The notes below the pieces were generated by a model that saw nothing but the letters and a program-made list of their open reading frames with translations, ran no database searches and was not told the DNA's origin. A stretch of DNA of 64,000 nucleotides. It comes from Burkholderiaceae bacterium (GTDB lineage Bacteria; Pseudomonadota; Gammaproteobacteria; Burkholderiales; Burkholderiaceae_E). The stretch covers positions 1-64,000 of the forward strand of contig JAMLIR010000015.1 of the NCBI GenBank assembly GCA_023954045.1, given 5' to 3'. This document shows, piece after piece, positions 28,601-37,210 of this stretch (positions are counted from its first letter, which is position 1; each line of letters begins with the position of its first letter). The translations under genes were made by a program, and so were the position numbers.

Positions 28601-29538
28601 ATTTCGAGTGGAAGGGCGACATCCGCGCCGACGAGGGCCTGATCGAGCTGCGCGGCGGCGAGGCGCCGAGCCTGCCCGACGACGTGGTGATCGTCGACCG
28701 CACGGCGCCGGGCGAAGGCCCGCGCGCGGCGGACGACGCCGCGACGGCAGGCTTTCGAATCGGCGCCGACCTGAACCTCGACATGGGCGAGAAGTTGCGC
28801 GTGCGCGGCAGCGGCGTCGACGTCGTGCTGGCCGGGGCGCTGAACCTGCGCGGCACGCTGCCGGCGGCACCGCGCGCGTTCGGCACCGTACGGGTGCGCT
28901 CGGGCACCTACACCGCCTATGGCCAGCGGCTGGAAATCGAGCGCGGCCAGGTCGTTTTCAACGGTCCGCTCGACAACCCGGTGCTCGACATCGTGGCGAT
29001 GCGCCGCGACCAGGCGGTCGAGGCGGGCGTCGCGCTCACCGGCACGGTGCTCTCGCCACGGCTGCGCCTGGTGTCCTCGCCCGAGGTGCCCGATTCGCAG
29101 AAGCTGTCGTGGCTGGTGCTGGGCGTGGGCCTCGACGAGGTGCGCACCACGGGGCAGGGGGCAGCGCTGCAGGCGGCGGCCGCGACGCTGTTCGGCAGCA
29201 ACGACGGCGGCCTGTCCGCGAGCCTGGCCGGTGCGCTCGGGATCGACATGCTGACGGTGCGCGGCGCCGGAACCGGCGGCGTGTTCGACCCGAACTTCGG
29301 CGCGAGCTTCCCCGGGCAGGCGACCACCGGCGGCATGCCGGTCGGCACGGCGACGCAGAACGTCGTGGCGATCGGCAAGCGCCTGAGCTCGCGGGTGTTC
29401 CTCACCTACGAGCAGGGGCTGCGCGGGATCTGGAACCTGCTGCGGATCCAGTACGACATCACCAACCGGCTGTCGATCCGCGCGCAGGCGGGCACCGACA
29501 GCGCGGTCGACATGCTGTACTTCTATTCGTTCGACTGA
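25636..29538 (+). CDS. tamB: Translocation and assembly module protein TamB
   Basis: A very long protein of 1300 residues: one N-terminal membrane anchor (about 12-32), a long repetitive beta-rich periplasmic body and the C-terminal TamB (DUF490) domain, seen as VFNGPLDNPVLDIVAMRRDQ and SSPEVPDSQKLSWLVLG. It is thought to form a hydrophobic groove bridging inner and outer membranes with TamA, used for lipid transport or protein assembly. ATG at 25636 overlaps the tamA stop. It ends seven bases before the convergent miaA. Confidence 0.94.
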   Translation: MAAPAPSPLRALARVAAVVLAVLLLAAAAALWWVGQTSSFVNWALARAAAASGGALQPGAARGTLLGGVRIDSLRWRDDARDIELRGVAVRWGPAALWRGELHFTRIEVASVDVRLRESGAAPALPASLALPLGVSVDALGIGRLQVAPAGAAPFELERVALSGRYRAGTYRIDHLSADSPQWGEAQVAGRLGDGAPFALELAGRLSLRIDGLAALPRVSVLADGTLEDFAVAAQAVPPAGAEEAQARGPVWIGLDTRVRPFAATTSGRLAPVELTFDGVEPAQLGFADLPRARIGGTATLHVGDGQVLGRLELRNALPGAVDRQAVPVVALDADFTASATRVELGTVRATLTGDGTVAGTAAVDLARRVTLLGRVLPVVEARLALRDVDLSQIASGLESTRLGGTIGANAGAFELDLTDPTRRGIAARAQARVDGERLRLARAQFDTAAGSVSARGTLALAAPWSVDLEGEFRDLDPAGAFGLRSALGASAARFGADVPSEWISRLRGRLTGSWSAQGRAWPDPMLKSRLVVDSGVIDGKPLRASAQGEVSPGRVAQAALALTFGDLQADARGSLGSAGDRLRFSVRAGSLAWLDPRIEGSAGARGELTGGWSAATGLGVVADFDGRRLRWAGETLRAGALSGRIEWPDLRAGRVALRLDAEALQAWGRSFDRASARVDGDVDAHTLHFDVVGPQAAARAAAHGALLRQAGSADWRWSGSIDELVADAPVPVRLRSPAALSVDAHQFALREAAFDVDGGSARITRFDWRDGALDTQGEASDLPVARWAERFAGPQALPAGAQLEDLRLRGSWELAGASLRTPSGRVALRLDGGDAAESRGEAQLRLDQGRIEGPVDVRIPTLAFANRLIGPEWAVAGRLRFAGSVGGTVTRPRLQGTLAGSDLALVQRALGWRLANGTLAARFDGDRLDLDELRLESGGGSIAMSGQLLLDGMHGGFTLRAQRLPVPIGPGQRVVVSGDTGIASSGTNFEWKGDIRADEGLIELRGGEAPSLPDDVVIVDRTAPGEGPRAADDAATAGFRIGADLNLDMGEKLRVRGSGVDVVLAGALNLRGTLPAAPRAFGTVRVRSGTYTAYGQRLEIERGQVVFNGPLDNPVLDIVAMRRDQAVEAGVALTGTVLSPRLRLVSSPEVPDSQKLSWLVLGVGLDEVRTTGQGAALQAAAATLFGSNDGGLSASLAGALGIDMLTVRGAGTGGVFDPNFGASFPGQATTGGMPVGTATQNVVAIGKRLSSRVFLTYEQGLRGIWNLLRIQYDITNRLSIRAQAGTDSAVDMLYFYSFD

Positions 29539-29545
29539 GGCCGCG

Positions 29546-30550
29546 CTACAGCCGGCACGCGTGGCGCAGCGCCTCGAGCACGCGCGCCGCGGCGTCGGGC
29601 CGCAGGCAGTCGACGACGATCCGGTCGGGCCACGCGCGCAGCCAGGTCAGCTGGCGCTTGGCAAGCTGCCGCGTGGCGGCGATGCCCGCCTCGATCATCG
29701 GCTCGATCGGCCCGTCGCCGGCGTCGAGCCAGGCCCAGGCCTGCCGATAGCCGACGCAACGCATCGACGGAAGCGTCGCGTCCAGGTCGCCGCGCGCGCG
29801 CAGCGCCCGAACCTCGTCGACGAAGCCGGCGGCGATCATCGCGCGAAAGCGCGCGGCGATCCGCACGTGCAGCGCCGCGCGATTCCCGGGCTCGAGCGCG
29901 AGGCGTACGAAGCGCGGCGACGCCGCCGGACCATCGGCTTCGTCCCGCCCCGCGGCGTGCCCGCCCGCGTCGCCGCCCTGCGCGCCGGGCGGCCCGGAAA
30001 GCCACTCCGACAGCGGCCTGCCGCTGAGCTCGAAGACCTCGAGTGCGCGCTGGATGCGCTGCGCGTCACCGGGCTCCAGGCGCGCGGCGGTCGCCGGGTC
30101 GACGCGCGCGAGCCGCGCGTGCAGCGCCGGCCATCCGAGGGCGCGGGCTTCGTCCTCGAGCCGGCGGCGCAGCGCGGGGTCGGCGCCGGGCAGCGGATGC
30201 AGTCCTTCGATCAGCGCGCGCGCATAGAGCATCGTGCCGCCGACCAGCAGCGGCAGGTGGCCGCGCGCGCGGATCAGCGCGATCGCCTCGCGCGCGTCGG
30301 CGACGAACCGCGCCGCCGAATAGCGCTCGCTCGGCTCGACGACGTCGATCAGGTGATGCGGCACCGCGGCGCGCTCTGCCGCGGTCGGCTTCGCGGTGCC
30401 GATGTCCATGCCGCGATAGACCTGCGCCGAGTCGACGGTGACGATCTCGATCGGCAGGCGCTCGGCGATCGCCATCGCGACCGCGCTCTTGCCCGAGGCC
30501 GTCGGCCCGAGCAGCACCGGAACCGGCGGCTCGCCGGGCCGGGCGGTCAC
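29546..30550 (-). CDS. miaA: tRNA dimethylallyltransferase MiaA
   Basis: A 334-residue enzyme adding a dimethylallyl group to A37 of tRNAs that read codons starting with U. Motifs: P-loop [41 protein letters not shown] and RCVGYRQAW. An insert of about 25 residues ([15 protein letters not shown] region) lies in the middle and is low-complexity. GTG at 30550 overlaps the stop of the upstream MFS gene (GTGA). mutL and miaA are usually adjacent; here a transporter gene separates them. Confidence 0.95.
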   Translation of the reverse strand: MTARPGEPPVPVLLGPTASGKSAVAMAIAERLPIEIVTVDSAQVYRGMDIGTAKPTAAERAAVPHHLIDVVEPSERYSAARFVADAREAIALIRARGHLPLLVGGTMLYARALIEGLHPLPGADPALRRRLEDEARALGWPALHARLARVDPATAARLEPGDAQRIQRALEVFELSGRPLSEWLSGPPGAQGGDAGGHAAGRDEADGPAASPRFVRLALEPGNRAALHVRIAARFRAMIAAGFVDEVRALRARGDLDATLPSMRCVGYRQAWAWLDAGDGPIEPMIEAGIAATRQLAKRQLTWLRAWPDRIVVDCLRPDAAARVLEALRHACRL

Positions 30551-31800
30551 GCGCGTTCCTCGGCGCCGACGGTCGTGGGCACGCTCGCGTCCGCGTCCTC
30601 GTTCGCGGCAGGCGCGCTGCGCAGCAGCGTCCACGCCGAGAGCGCGCAGAACGCGCCGCATGCCGCCACCCCGAGCGCGAGCGGTCGCGTGCTGCCGTCG
30701 TGCAGCGCGCCGACCGCCCAGCCCGCCAGCGCGGCGATGCTCAGCATCGTGAATCCCATCAGCGCGGCGGCAGCGCCGGCCTGGCGTGGAAACGGGTCGA
30801 TCGCGCCGATCTGGCAGGCCGGCTGGATGAAGCCGTGGGCCATCACCGCGAGGAACATCGGCCCCAGCACCGCCGGCAGCGTGCGCACGTCGGCGAGTGC
30901 GAACGCCGCCATTGCCGCGCCGGAGGCGAAGGCGACCGTGGCGCCGATACGGATCGCCCCGACGAGCCCGAGTCGCCCGAGCAGCGGGCGCAACGCCATC
31001 GTGCCCAGCAGGTAGCCGAGCGTGACGAGCGCGTAGACGAAGCCGAAGCGTTGCGCGGAGATGCCGAAGATCTCGATCAGCACGAACGAGGCGCCCGAGA
31101 TGAAGCAGAACAGTGCGCCGTAGCTCCCGGTGACCGGCAACGCGTATGCCCAGAAGCGCCGCGACGCCGCGATCCGCGCGTAGTTGCGGGCGAGCGCGCG
31201 CAGGTCGGTGGCCGAAGGATCCGGGTGGCGGTTGGTCTCGGCCAGCGTGCGCAGCGCGGCGGCGAGCAGGATCGCGCCGAGCAGCGCGAGCGCGGCGAGG
31301 TTGGCGCGCCAGCCGAGCCACGCCTGGAGCAGGCCGCCGGCGACGGGACCGGCGATCGGCGCGATTCCCATCCACGCCAGCGCGCGTGCCAGCACGCGGG
31401 CGCCGGCCTCGGCCTCGTGCAGGTCGCGCACGATCGCGCGCGCGCAGACGACGGTGCAGCAGACGCCGATCGCCTGCAGCACGCGCGCGCCGATCAGAAC
31501 CCACAGCGACGGCGCGAGCATGCCCGCGAGCGAGGCGCCGACGTAGAGCGCGCAGCCGCCGACCGCGACCGGCCGACGGCCGAACCGGTCGGACAGCGGG
31601 CCGGCGATCAGCTGGCTGAGCGCGAAGCCGGCCAGGAACGCCGACAGCGTCAGCTGCACCGAGGAGACCGACTCGGAGAAGTGCCCGCGCAGCGCCGGCA
31701 GCGACGCGAGGTAGAGGTCGGTCGACAGCGGCTGCAGAGCTAGGAACCCGGTCAGCAGGAACAGCAGGGCTGCCGACGCGTCGGTGCTCGCGCGGGGCAT
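30547..31800 (-). CDS. Bcr/CflA-type multidrug efflux MFS transporter
   Basis: A 417-residue protein with about 12 membrane segments and the MFS loop signature [13 protein letters not shown]. The N-terminus ([24 protein letters not shown]) is typical of the Bcr/CflA drug-resistance branch. It likely exports drugs or small metabolites in exchange for protons; the substrate is unknown. It lies three bases after mutL and overlaps miaA, so it is embedded in the mutL-miaA operon. Confidence 0.88.
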   Translation of the reverse strand: MPRASTDASAALLFLLTGFLALQPLSTDLYLASLPALRGHFSESVSSVQLTLSAFLAGFALSQLIAGPLSDRFGRRPVAVGGCALYVGASLAGMLAPSLWVLIGARVLQAIGVCCTVVCARAIVRDLHEAEAGARVLARALAWMGIAPIAGPVAGGLLQAWLGWRANLAALALLGAILLAAALRTLAETNRHPDPSATDLRALARNYARIAASRRFWAYALPVTGSYGALFCFISGASFVLIEIFGISAQRFGFVYALVTLGYLLGTMALRPLLGRLGLVGAIRIGATVAFASGAAMAAFALADVRTLPAVLGPMFLAVMAHGFIQPACQIGAIDPFPRQAGAAAALMGFTMLSIAALAGWAVGALHDGSTRPLALGVAACGAFCALSAWTLLRSAPAANEDADASVPTTVGAEERA

Positions 31801-31803
31801 CGT

Positions 31804-33738
31804 TCAGCGCCCGCGCAGGAACCAGCGGTCGAGTTCGGCGAGCGAGAGCTGCACCCAGGTCGGCCGTCCGTGGTTGCACTGGTCGGCTCCGGGCGTGCGC
31901 TCCATGTCGCGCAGCAGCGCGTTCATCTCGTCGATCGACAGGCGGCGGTTCGCGCGCACCGCGGCGTGGCAGGCCATCGTCGCGAGCAGTGCGTCGCGCC
32001 GCTCGGCCAGCGCCCTCGATGCGCCGTGTTCCTGCAGCTCGGCGAGTACCGAGCGCGCGAGCGCGACCACGTCGCCGTGGGCCAGCGCCGCCGGTACCGC
32101 GCGCACCGCGATCGCGCCCGGCGAAAGCACCGTGAGATCCAGGCCCAGCGCGTGCAGGGCCTCGGCCTCGTCCTCGACGACACGCACTTCCAGTGGGTCG
32201 GCGCGGAACGTCGCCGGCACCAGCAGCGGCTGCGTAGGCATCGCCTGGCGCGCGAGCGCGGCCTTCATCCTCTCGTAGACGACACGCTCGTGCGCGGCGT
32301 GCATGTCGACCAGCACCAGCCCGTGGCGGTTCTGCGCCAGCACCCAGGTGCCGTGCAGCTGGGCGATTGCGTGGCCCAGCGGCGGCTCCGCCGACGCTTC
32401 CTCATCCCGCGGCTCCGCCGACGCTTCCTCTTGCCGCGGCTCCGCCGCCGCTGCGTCGCCGTCAGGCGTCACCGCGCGCCCGTCCCGATCCAGGAACTCG
32501 GCGACGCCGACCGGCGACCCGGCCGCGGCGGGCTCGCCGGCGACGACGCCGCGCGGCCACGGCGCGCCTCCCTGCCACCACGCGCCGGCCAGCGACGCGC
32601 CGATCTCGCCGGGCGCGTAGAAGGCGAGGCTGCGGGTCGCCGCCTGCGGCGCCAGCATCGCGGCTGCGCCGCGGCCCGCGCCGGCCGCCCGGGCATCCGC
32701 GGCGCCCACCCGGGAACGTGCATCGCCCGCGCTGGCGCCGCCGGGTGCGCGCAGCGCGTCGACGACCGCGTGGAACACGTACGAGCGCAGCGCCGCCGGA
32801 TCGCGGAAGCGCACTTCGATCTTCGCCGGGTGGACGTTGACGTCGACCAGCGACGGGTCGATCGCGATGAAGAGCGCCCAGGCGGCGTGCCGGTCGCCGT
32901 GCATCATGTCCGAGTAGGCCTGCTTGAGCGCGTAGCCGAGAAGGCGGTCGCGCACGAAACGGCCGTTCACGTACAGGAACTGCCGATCGGCGCGGGCGCG
33001 GTTCACCGTAGGCAGTCCCAGCACGCCCCACAGCCGCAGCGGGCCCGCCTGCGCCTCGACGATCCGGTGCGCCCCGGCGTACTCGTCGCCGAGCGCATCG
33101 AGGGCGCGGGCACGCCAGTCGGCGGCGGGCAGGTGCACGGCGCGGCGCCCGTCGACCTGCAGCTCGAACTCGATCGACTCGTGCGCCAGGCTCACGCGCC
33201 GGAATGCCTCGACGCAGTGCGCGGACTCGGTGGCCGGCGTCTTGAGGAACTTGCGCCGCGCCGGCGTCTGCGAATAGAGGTCGAGCACCTCGACGGTGGT
33301 GCCCACCGGCCCGGGCGCAGGGGCGACCTCGCCGGTGGCGCTGTCGATCCGCGACGCGGACGCCGCGCCGGCGACCCGACTCGTGATCCGAACCTGCGCG
33401 ACCGAGGCGATCGAAGCGAGCGCCTCGCCGCGAAATCCGAGCGTGCCCACGCGCTCGAGCTCCTCGAGCGTGGCGATCTTGCTGGTCGCGTGACGCGCGA
33501 GCGCCAGCGCGAGCTCGCCGGCGGCGATGCCGCAGCCGTCGTCGGTCACGACGATGCGCCGCATGCCGCCGTCCTCGATGCGCAGCGCGATGCGTCGCGC
33601 GCCGGCGTCGATCGCGTTCTCGAGCAGCTCGCGCACCACCGATGCCGGCCGCTCGACGACCTCGCCGGCGGCGATCTGGCTGATCAGGCGGTCGGGCAGC
33701 AGCGCGATCGGGCGCGCGGGTGCGGCAGGGACGGGCAT
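31804..33738 (-). CDS. mutL: DNA mismatch repair protein MutL
   Basis: A 644-residue GHKL ATPase: [17 protein letters not shown] and [12 protein letters not shown] in the N-terminal domain, then a low-complexity linker and a C-terminal dimerisation domain. From residue 478 the sequence [12 protein letters not shown] matches the metal-binding endonuclease motif D(Q/M)HAxxExxxxE, and CHAAVRA and CNHGRPTW match its companion motifs, so this MutL probably nicks DNA itself, unlike that of E. coli. The ATG at 33738 begins [27 protein letters not shown]. First gene of mutL-MFS-miaA. Confidence 0.95.
   Translation of the reverse strand: MPVPAAPARPIALLPDRLISQIAAGEVVERPASVVRELLENAIDAGARRIALRIEDGGMRRIVVTDDGCGIAAGELALALARHATSKIATLEELERVGTLGFRGEALASIASVAQVRITSRVAGAASASRIDSATGEVAPAPGPVGTTVEVLDLYSQTPARRKFLKTPATESAHCVEAFRRVSLAHESIEFELQVDGRRAVHLPAADWRARALDALGDEYAGAHRIVEAQAGPLRLWGVLGLPTVNRARADRQFLYVNGRFVRDRLLGYALKQAYSDMMHGDRHAAWALFIAIDPSLVDVNVHPAKIEVRFRDPAALRSYVFHAVVDALRAPGGASAGDARSRVGAADARAAGAGRGAAAMLAPQAATRSLAFYAPGEIGASLAGAWWQGGAPWPRGVVAGEPAAAGSPVGVAEFLDRDGRAVTPDGDAAAAEPRQEEASAEPRDEEASAEPPLGHAIAQLHGTWVLAQNRHGLVLVDMHAAHERVVYERMKAALARQAMPTQPLLVPATFRADPLEVRVVEDEAEALHALGLDLTVLSPGAIAVRAVPAALAHGDVVALARSVLAELQEHGASRALAERRDALLATMACHAAVRANRRLSIDEMNALLRDMERTPGADQCNHGRPTWVQLSLAELDRWFLRGR
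32383..32463. repeat. 27-base tandem repeat in the MutL linker
   Basis: Three copies of a 27-base unit run at 32383-32409, 32410-32436 and 32437-32463 (the third diverged), in frame with mutL. They encode a repeated nine-residue unit of the form AEPRxEEAS in the unstructured linker between the ATPase and endonuclease domains. Copy number could vary between strains without disturbing either domain. Confidence 0.85.
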
Positions 33739-33762
33739 CCGGGAATTATAGGGACGCCCGTG

Positions 33763-33768
33763 TAACAT
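33763..33768 (+). promoter_or_regulatory. -10-like element very close to the DedA start
   Basis: TAACAT ends eight bases before the ATG at 33777, in the 38-base gap between the divergent mutL and DedA starts. If it is the -10, the mRNA would begin at or next to the start codon (leaderless). No -35 and no ribosome-binding site are apparent. Confidence 0.35.
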
Positions 33769-33776
33769 CCGCCGCC

Positions 33777-34427
33777 ATGGACTTCGGACAACTGCTCGAC
33801 ATCTTCCTGCACCTCGACAAGCATCTCGCCGCGGTCGTCGACCAGGCCGGCCCCTGGGTCTACGGCATCCTGTTCGCGATCATCTTCATCGAGACGGGCC
33901 TGGTCGTGATGCCGTTCCTGCCCGGCGACTCGCTGCTGTTCGTCGCCGGCGCGATTGCGGCGGTGGGCGGCATGAACCTGCCGTTGCTGATCGTGCTGCT
34001 GATCGTGGCGGCGACGCTCGGCGACGCGGTCAACTACTCGGTGGGTCACTACTTCGGCCCGAAGGTGTTCGGCTGGGAGCAGTCGCGCTTCTTCAACAAG
34101 GCGGCGTTCGATCGCGCCCACGCGTTCTACGAGCGCCACGGCGGCATCACGATCATCGTCGCGCGGTTCCTGCCCTTCGTGCGCACCTTCGCGCCGTTCG
34201 TGGCCGGCGTCGCGCAGATGAGCTACCCGAAGTTCGCGCTCTACAACATCACCGGTGCGACGCTCTGGGTGGTGAGCCTGGCCGGCGTCGGCTACCTGTT
34301 CGGCAACACCGACTGGGTCAAGGCGAACTTCCAGTGGGTGACGCTGGCGATGATCGTGATCCCGGGCCTGCCGGCGGTGTTCGAAGTGCTGCGCCACTGG
34401 CTGCGCGGCCGCCGGGCGCGCGCGTAG
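33777..34427 (+). CDS. DedA family membrane protein (SNARE-associated/VTT domain)
   Basis: A 216-residue inner-membrane protein with about five membrane segments and the DedA-family stretches FIETGLVVMPFLPGDSLLF and ARFLPFVRTFAPFVAG, including the conserved acidic and arginine residues. DedA proteins act as phospholipid carrier flippases or proton-dependent transporters and affect envelope integrity; which applies here is not known. The ATG at 33777 gives the standard N-terminus (MDFGQLLDIFLHLD). It diverges from mutL. Confidence 0.9.
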   Translation: MDFGQLLDIFLHLDKHLAAVVDQAGPWVYGILFAIIFIETGLVVMPFLPGDSLLFVAGAIAAVGGMNLPLLIVLLIVAATLGDAVNYSVGHYFGPKVFGWEQSRFFNKAAFDRAHAFYERHGGITIIVARFLPFVRTFAPFVAGVAQMSYPKFALYNITGATLWVVSLAGVGYLFGNTDWVKANFQWVTLAMIVIPGLPAVFEVLRHWLRGRRARA

Positions 34428-34537
34428 GGCCGGAAGGTCTCCGGGGCATGCCGCTTATGCGCGGGTGCCCGGTGTCGGCCCTCCGATCGGCGCTGCACCG
34501 CGCGCGCAGGGGCTTTCCGGCGATGCGGGCCGCAGCC

Positions 34538-34543
34538 TAGAAT
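34538..34543 (+). promoter_or_regulatory. -10-like element before the orphan response regulator
   Basis: TAGAAT lies 55 bases before the ATG at 34599 within a 171-base gap after the DedA gene. The rest of the gap is GC-rich with no terminator I can see. Confidence 0.35.
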
Positions 34544-34598
34544 GTCCCGATCGCAGCGTCGAATCCCCACGCCGGCCGGAGACGGCCGCTCCAGAACC

Positions 34599-35294
34599 AT
34601 GAAGATCCTGATCGTCTGCGACGACGCGTCCGCCTCAGAGCGGCTCCTCGGTCCGCTGCGCGAGGCGGGCCACGCGGTGGACATCGTCGATCGACCCGAC
34701 GAGGCCGACGCGGTGCTGCGCGGGGGGCACTTCGACGACATCGTGCTCGACCTGCGTCGCGGGCCCGATGCCGGCCTGGAGTGGCTGCGCGGATTGCGCC
34801 AGCGGCGCGTGCGGCTGCCGGTGCTGATCGTCACCGACGCCGAAGCCGCCGATACGCGCATCGCCGCGATCGACGCCGGCGCCGACGACCACCTCGAGGC
34901 GCCGTTCGATCCGCGCGAGCTGGTCGCTCGCTGCCAGGCGCTCGTGCGGCGCAACGGCGGCCCCTCGCGCGCCGACGTGGTCGTCTGCGGCGAGCTGGTC
35001 ATCGACAGCCGCAAGCGCGAGGTGCGGCACGGCTCGGTGCCGGTCGACCTGACGCCGCGCGAGTGGTCGATCCTCGAGTACCTGGTCCTGAACGCCGGCA
35101 CCGCGGTCACGAAAGAGCGCCTGCTGCGCGCGATCACCGGTTTCGAGGAACACCTCGCGCCGAACGCGATCGAGGTCTACGTGTCGCGACTGCGCAGCAA
35201 GCTCGCCGGCACCGGCGCGCGCATCAGCACGCTGCGCGGCGTCGGCTATCGGCTCGAGCAGCCCGAACAAACCCCCGGGCACGCGTCGTACTGA
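34599..35294 (+). CDS. Orphan OmpR-family response regulator with atypical receiver
   Basis: A 231-residue protein with a receiver and a winged-helix DNA-binding domain (NAIEVYVSRLRSKL and LRGVGYRLE at the end). The acidic pair (Asp8, Asp9), phospho-acceptor Asp51 and Thr79 are present. The conserved lysine is not: where PhoB has TKPF this protein has EAPF (Ala at 101). Such receivers often signal poorly or independently of phosphorylation. No histidine kinase gene is adjacent; amiC converges on it. Target genes are unknown. The start at 34599 gives MKILIVCDD, the usual beginning. Confidence 0.85.
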   Translation: MKILIVCDDASASERLLGPLREAGHAVDIVDRPDEADAVLRGGHFDDIVLDLRRGPDAGLEWLRGLRQRRVRLPVLIVTDAEAADTRIAAIDAGADDHLEAPFDPRELVARCQALVRRNGGPSRADVVVCGELVIDSRKREVRHGSVPVDLTPREWSILEYLVLNAGTAVTKERLLRAITGFEEHLAPNAIEVYVSRLRSKLAGTGARISTLRGVGYRLEQPEQTPGHASY

Positions 35295-35311
35295 CCTCCG
35301 GCGCCGCGCGC

Positions 35312-36688
35312 TCAGGTGGCGCGCGCCTTGGGCGGCGGAGGATGTCGCAGCAGGTAGCCCCTGAGCCCGCGAAAGATCGCGTCGGCGATGCGCGCCTGGT
35401 AGCGGCTGTCGGCCAGGCGCCGTTCCTCGCGCGGGTTGCTGATGAAGGCGGTCTCGACCAGGATCGACGGGATGTCGGGCGCCTTGAGCACCGCGAAGCC
35501 GGCCTGCTCGATGCGCGGCTTGTGGAGCTCGCCCACGCCGCCGAGCTCCGAGAGGACGAAGTGCCCGAGCCGGCTCGAGTCCTGGATCTGCGCGGTCGTC
35601 GAGAGGTCGAGCAGCACCCGCCGCACCTCGCGGTTGCGGCTGCCGAGAAAGACGCCGCCGATCCGGTCCGACGCGTTCTCGCGGTCGGCCAGCCAGCGCG
35701 CGGTCGAGCTCGACGCGCCGCGTTCGGACAGCACGTAGACCGAGGCGCCGCTCGCCTGTGCGCGCACGACGGCGTCGGCGTGGATCGAGACGAACAGGTC
35801 GGCCTGCACGCGGCGTGCCTTGGCCACGCGAGTGGCCAGCGGCACGAAGAAGTCGCCGTCGCGGATCATGTAGGCGCGCATGTTCGGCTCGGCGTTGACG
35901 CGCTCGCGCAGCAGTTGCGCGATGCGCAGCACCACGTCCTTCTCGTGCGTGCCGCGGCGCCCGATGGCGCCGGGGTCCTCGCCGCCGTGGCCCGCGTCGA
36001 TCGCGATCGTCACCATCCGCGCGATCGCCCCCGGCGGGCGCCGCTTGCCGCGCGCCGCCGGGGGCGGCTCGGGCATCGTGGTCTCGTCGGGCTGCGCGAG
36101 CCGCTCCTGCGCGTCGAGCCGGTCACGCACCAGCGCGGCGATCGGGTCTTCGGGCGGGGGCGACGGCGGGCGAACGCTGCGGCTGCGGACGTCGTCGACC
36201 AGCGCCTTCAGCGGGTCGACCGGCACCGCCGGGTGCAGGTCGAGCACCAGCCGGTGCCGGTACTGGCCGACCGGCGCGAGCGTGAACAGCTGCGGCGCGA
36301 CTTCGCCCTTCAGGTCGAACACGAGCCGCGCCACCTTCGGGCGGTGCTGGCCGACGCGCACCTGCAGGATGTACGGATCCTCCGGGCGGATCTTCGCGAC
36401 CAACTCGCGCAGGGCGAGGTCGATCTCCAGTCCTTCCAGGTCGACGACCAGGCGCGGTGGGTCCGACAGCTGGATCTGCGTCGACTTCAGTGGCTCGTCG
36501 AGTTCGAGGGTGACCCGCGTGTAGTCGCGTGCCGGCCAGACGCGCACCGCGAGGATCGAGGCCGCGCGCGCTGTCGGGACGTCGAGTGCCAGCAGTGCGC
36601 CGGCCAGCCCCGTGCGTGCCGCGACGAGGCCCGCGCCCGCTCCGAGGCTCAGCAGCCGGCGCTTGCCGCGCGAAGCTTCCTCAGGCAT
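35312..36688 (-). CDS. amiC: N-acetylmuramoyl-L-alanine amidase AmiC-type
   Basis: A 458-residue periplasmic cell-wall amidase. The N-terminus has a twin-arginine-like signal (GKRRLLSLG at about 8-16, then a hydrophobic run to ARAAS). An AMIN domain (about 40-150) for septal targeting precedes the zinc amidase domain with DAGHGGEDPGA, SIHADA and VETAFISN carrying the zinc and catalytic residues. It cuts the peptide from muramic acid during daughter-cell separation. ATG at 36688 has a GAGGGGG site just upstream. It overlaps tsaE by 40 bases, the usual gene pair. Confidence 0.93.
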   Translation of the reverse strand: MPEEASRGKRRLLSLGAGAGLVAARTGLAGALLALDVPTARAASILAVRVWPARDYTRVTLELDEPLKSTQIQLSDPPRLVVDLEGLEIDLALRELVAKIRPEDPYILQVRVGQHRPKVARLVFDLKGEVAPQLFTLAPVGQYRHRLVLDLHPAVPVDPLKALVDDVRSRSVRPPSPPPEDPIAALVRDRLDAQERLAQPDETTMPEPPPAARGKRRPPGAIARMVTIAIDAGHGGEDPGAIGRRGTHEKDVVLRIAQLLRERVNAEPNMRAYMIRDGDFFVPLATRVAKARRVQADLFVSIHADAVVRAQASGASVYVLSERGASSSTARWLADRENASDRIGGVFLGSRNREVRRVLLDLSTTAQIQDSSRLGHFVLSELGGVGELHKPRIEQAGFAVLKAPDIPSILVETAFISNPREERRLADSRYQARIADAIFRGLRGYLLRHPPPPKARAT

Positions 36689-37194
36689 TCGAGCCCCCTC
36701 GGAGTCGCGGCGTCGAGCCGCGCGATGCGCGCCTCGTCGCCGTGCGCGGCGTCGAACTCGAGCCGCAGCCACAGGTCGGGTGGGGGCAGGCTGGCGGCGG
36801 CGCGCTCGGGCCATTCGATGACCGCCACGCCGGACCCGCCGAGAAGGTCATCGAACCCTGCATCGATCCAGTCTCTGTCGGAGGAGAGTCTATAGAAATC
36901 AAAATGATACAACTGGAATCTCGACAGGTCGTAAGATTCGAGCAACGCGAAGGTCGGGCTCTTGACACGGCCCGGGTATCCGAGCGCGCGCAGCAGCGCG
37001 CGGGTGAAGGTGGTCTTGCCGGCGCCGAGGTCGCCGGACAGGAACACGATGAAGCCGGGCTCGAGCTCGGCTGCGAGGCGCGCGGCGAGCCGCTCGGTGT
37101 CCGGCAGGCCGGCCAGCGGCAGCGTCAGGCCGCCGGAAGCGGGGCCGGAACCTGCCGGCGGCGCGCCGGGCGCGTTCGGTGCGGCCTTGGACAC
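36649..37194 (-). CDS. tsaE: tRNA threonylcarbamoyladenosine biosynthesis ATPase TsaE
   Basis: A 181-residue P-loop ATPase with Walker A GDLGAGKTT at 54-62, SPTFALLESY and the typical LYHFDFYRL and VAVIEWPER segments. It works with TsaB and TsaD in making the t6A37 modification of tRNAs reading ANN codons. The GTG start at 37194 gives about 25 extra Pro/Gly/Ala residues before the conserved core; a later start is possible. It is divergent from queG and overlaps amiC. Confidence 0.93.
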   Translation of the reverse strand: MSKAAPNAPGAPPAGSGPASGGLTLPLAGLPDTERLAARLAAELEPGFIVFLSGDLGAGKTTFTRALLRALGYPGRVKSPTFALLESYDLSRFQLYHFDFYRLSSDRDWIDAGFDDLLGGSGVAVIEWPERAAASLPPPDLWLRLEFDAAHGDEARIARLDAATPRGLECLRKLRAASAGC

Positions 37195-37198
37195 GATC

Positions 37199-37204
37199 TA
37201 GAAT
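37199..37204 (+). promoter_or_regulatory. -10-like element immediately before queG
   Basis: TAGAAT is separated from the queG GTG at 37211 by only six bases, the normal distance from a -10 to the first transcribed base. No ribosome-binding site fits in between, so the queG transcript is probably leaderless. The -35 is unclear. Confidence 0.4.
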
Positions 37205-37210
37205 CCGGGC

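Noticed and set aside
32383-32463. Possible short CRISPR-like array
   Set aside because: The three units are directly joined without spacers and lie in frame inside mutL, so this is a coding tandem repeat.
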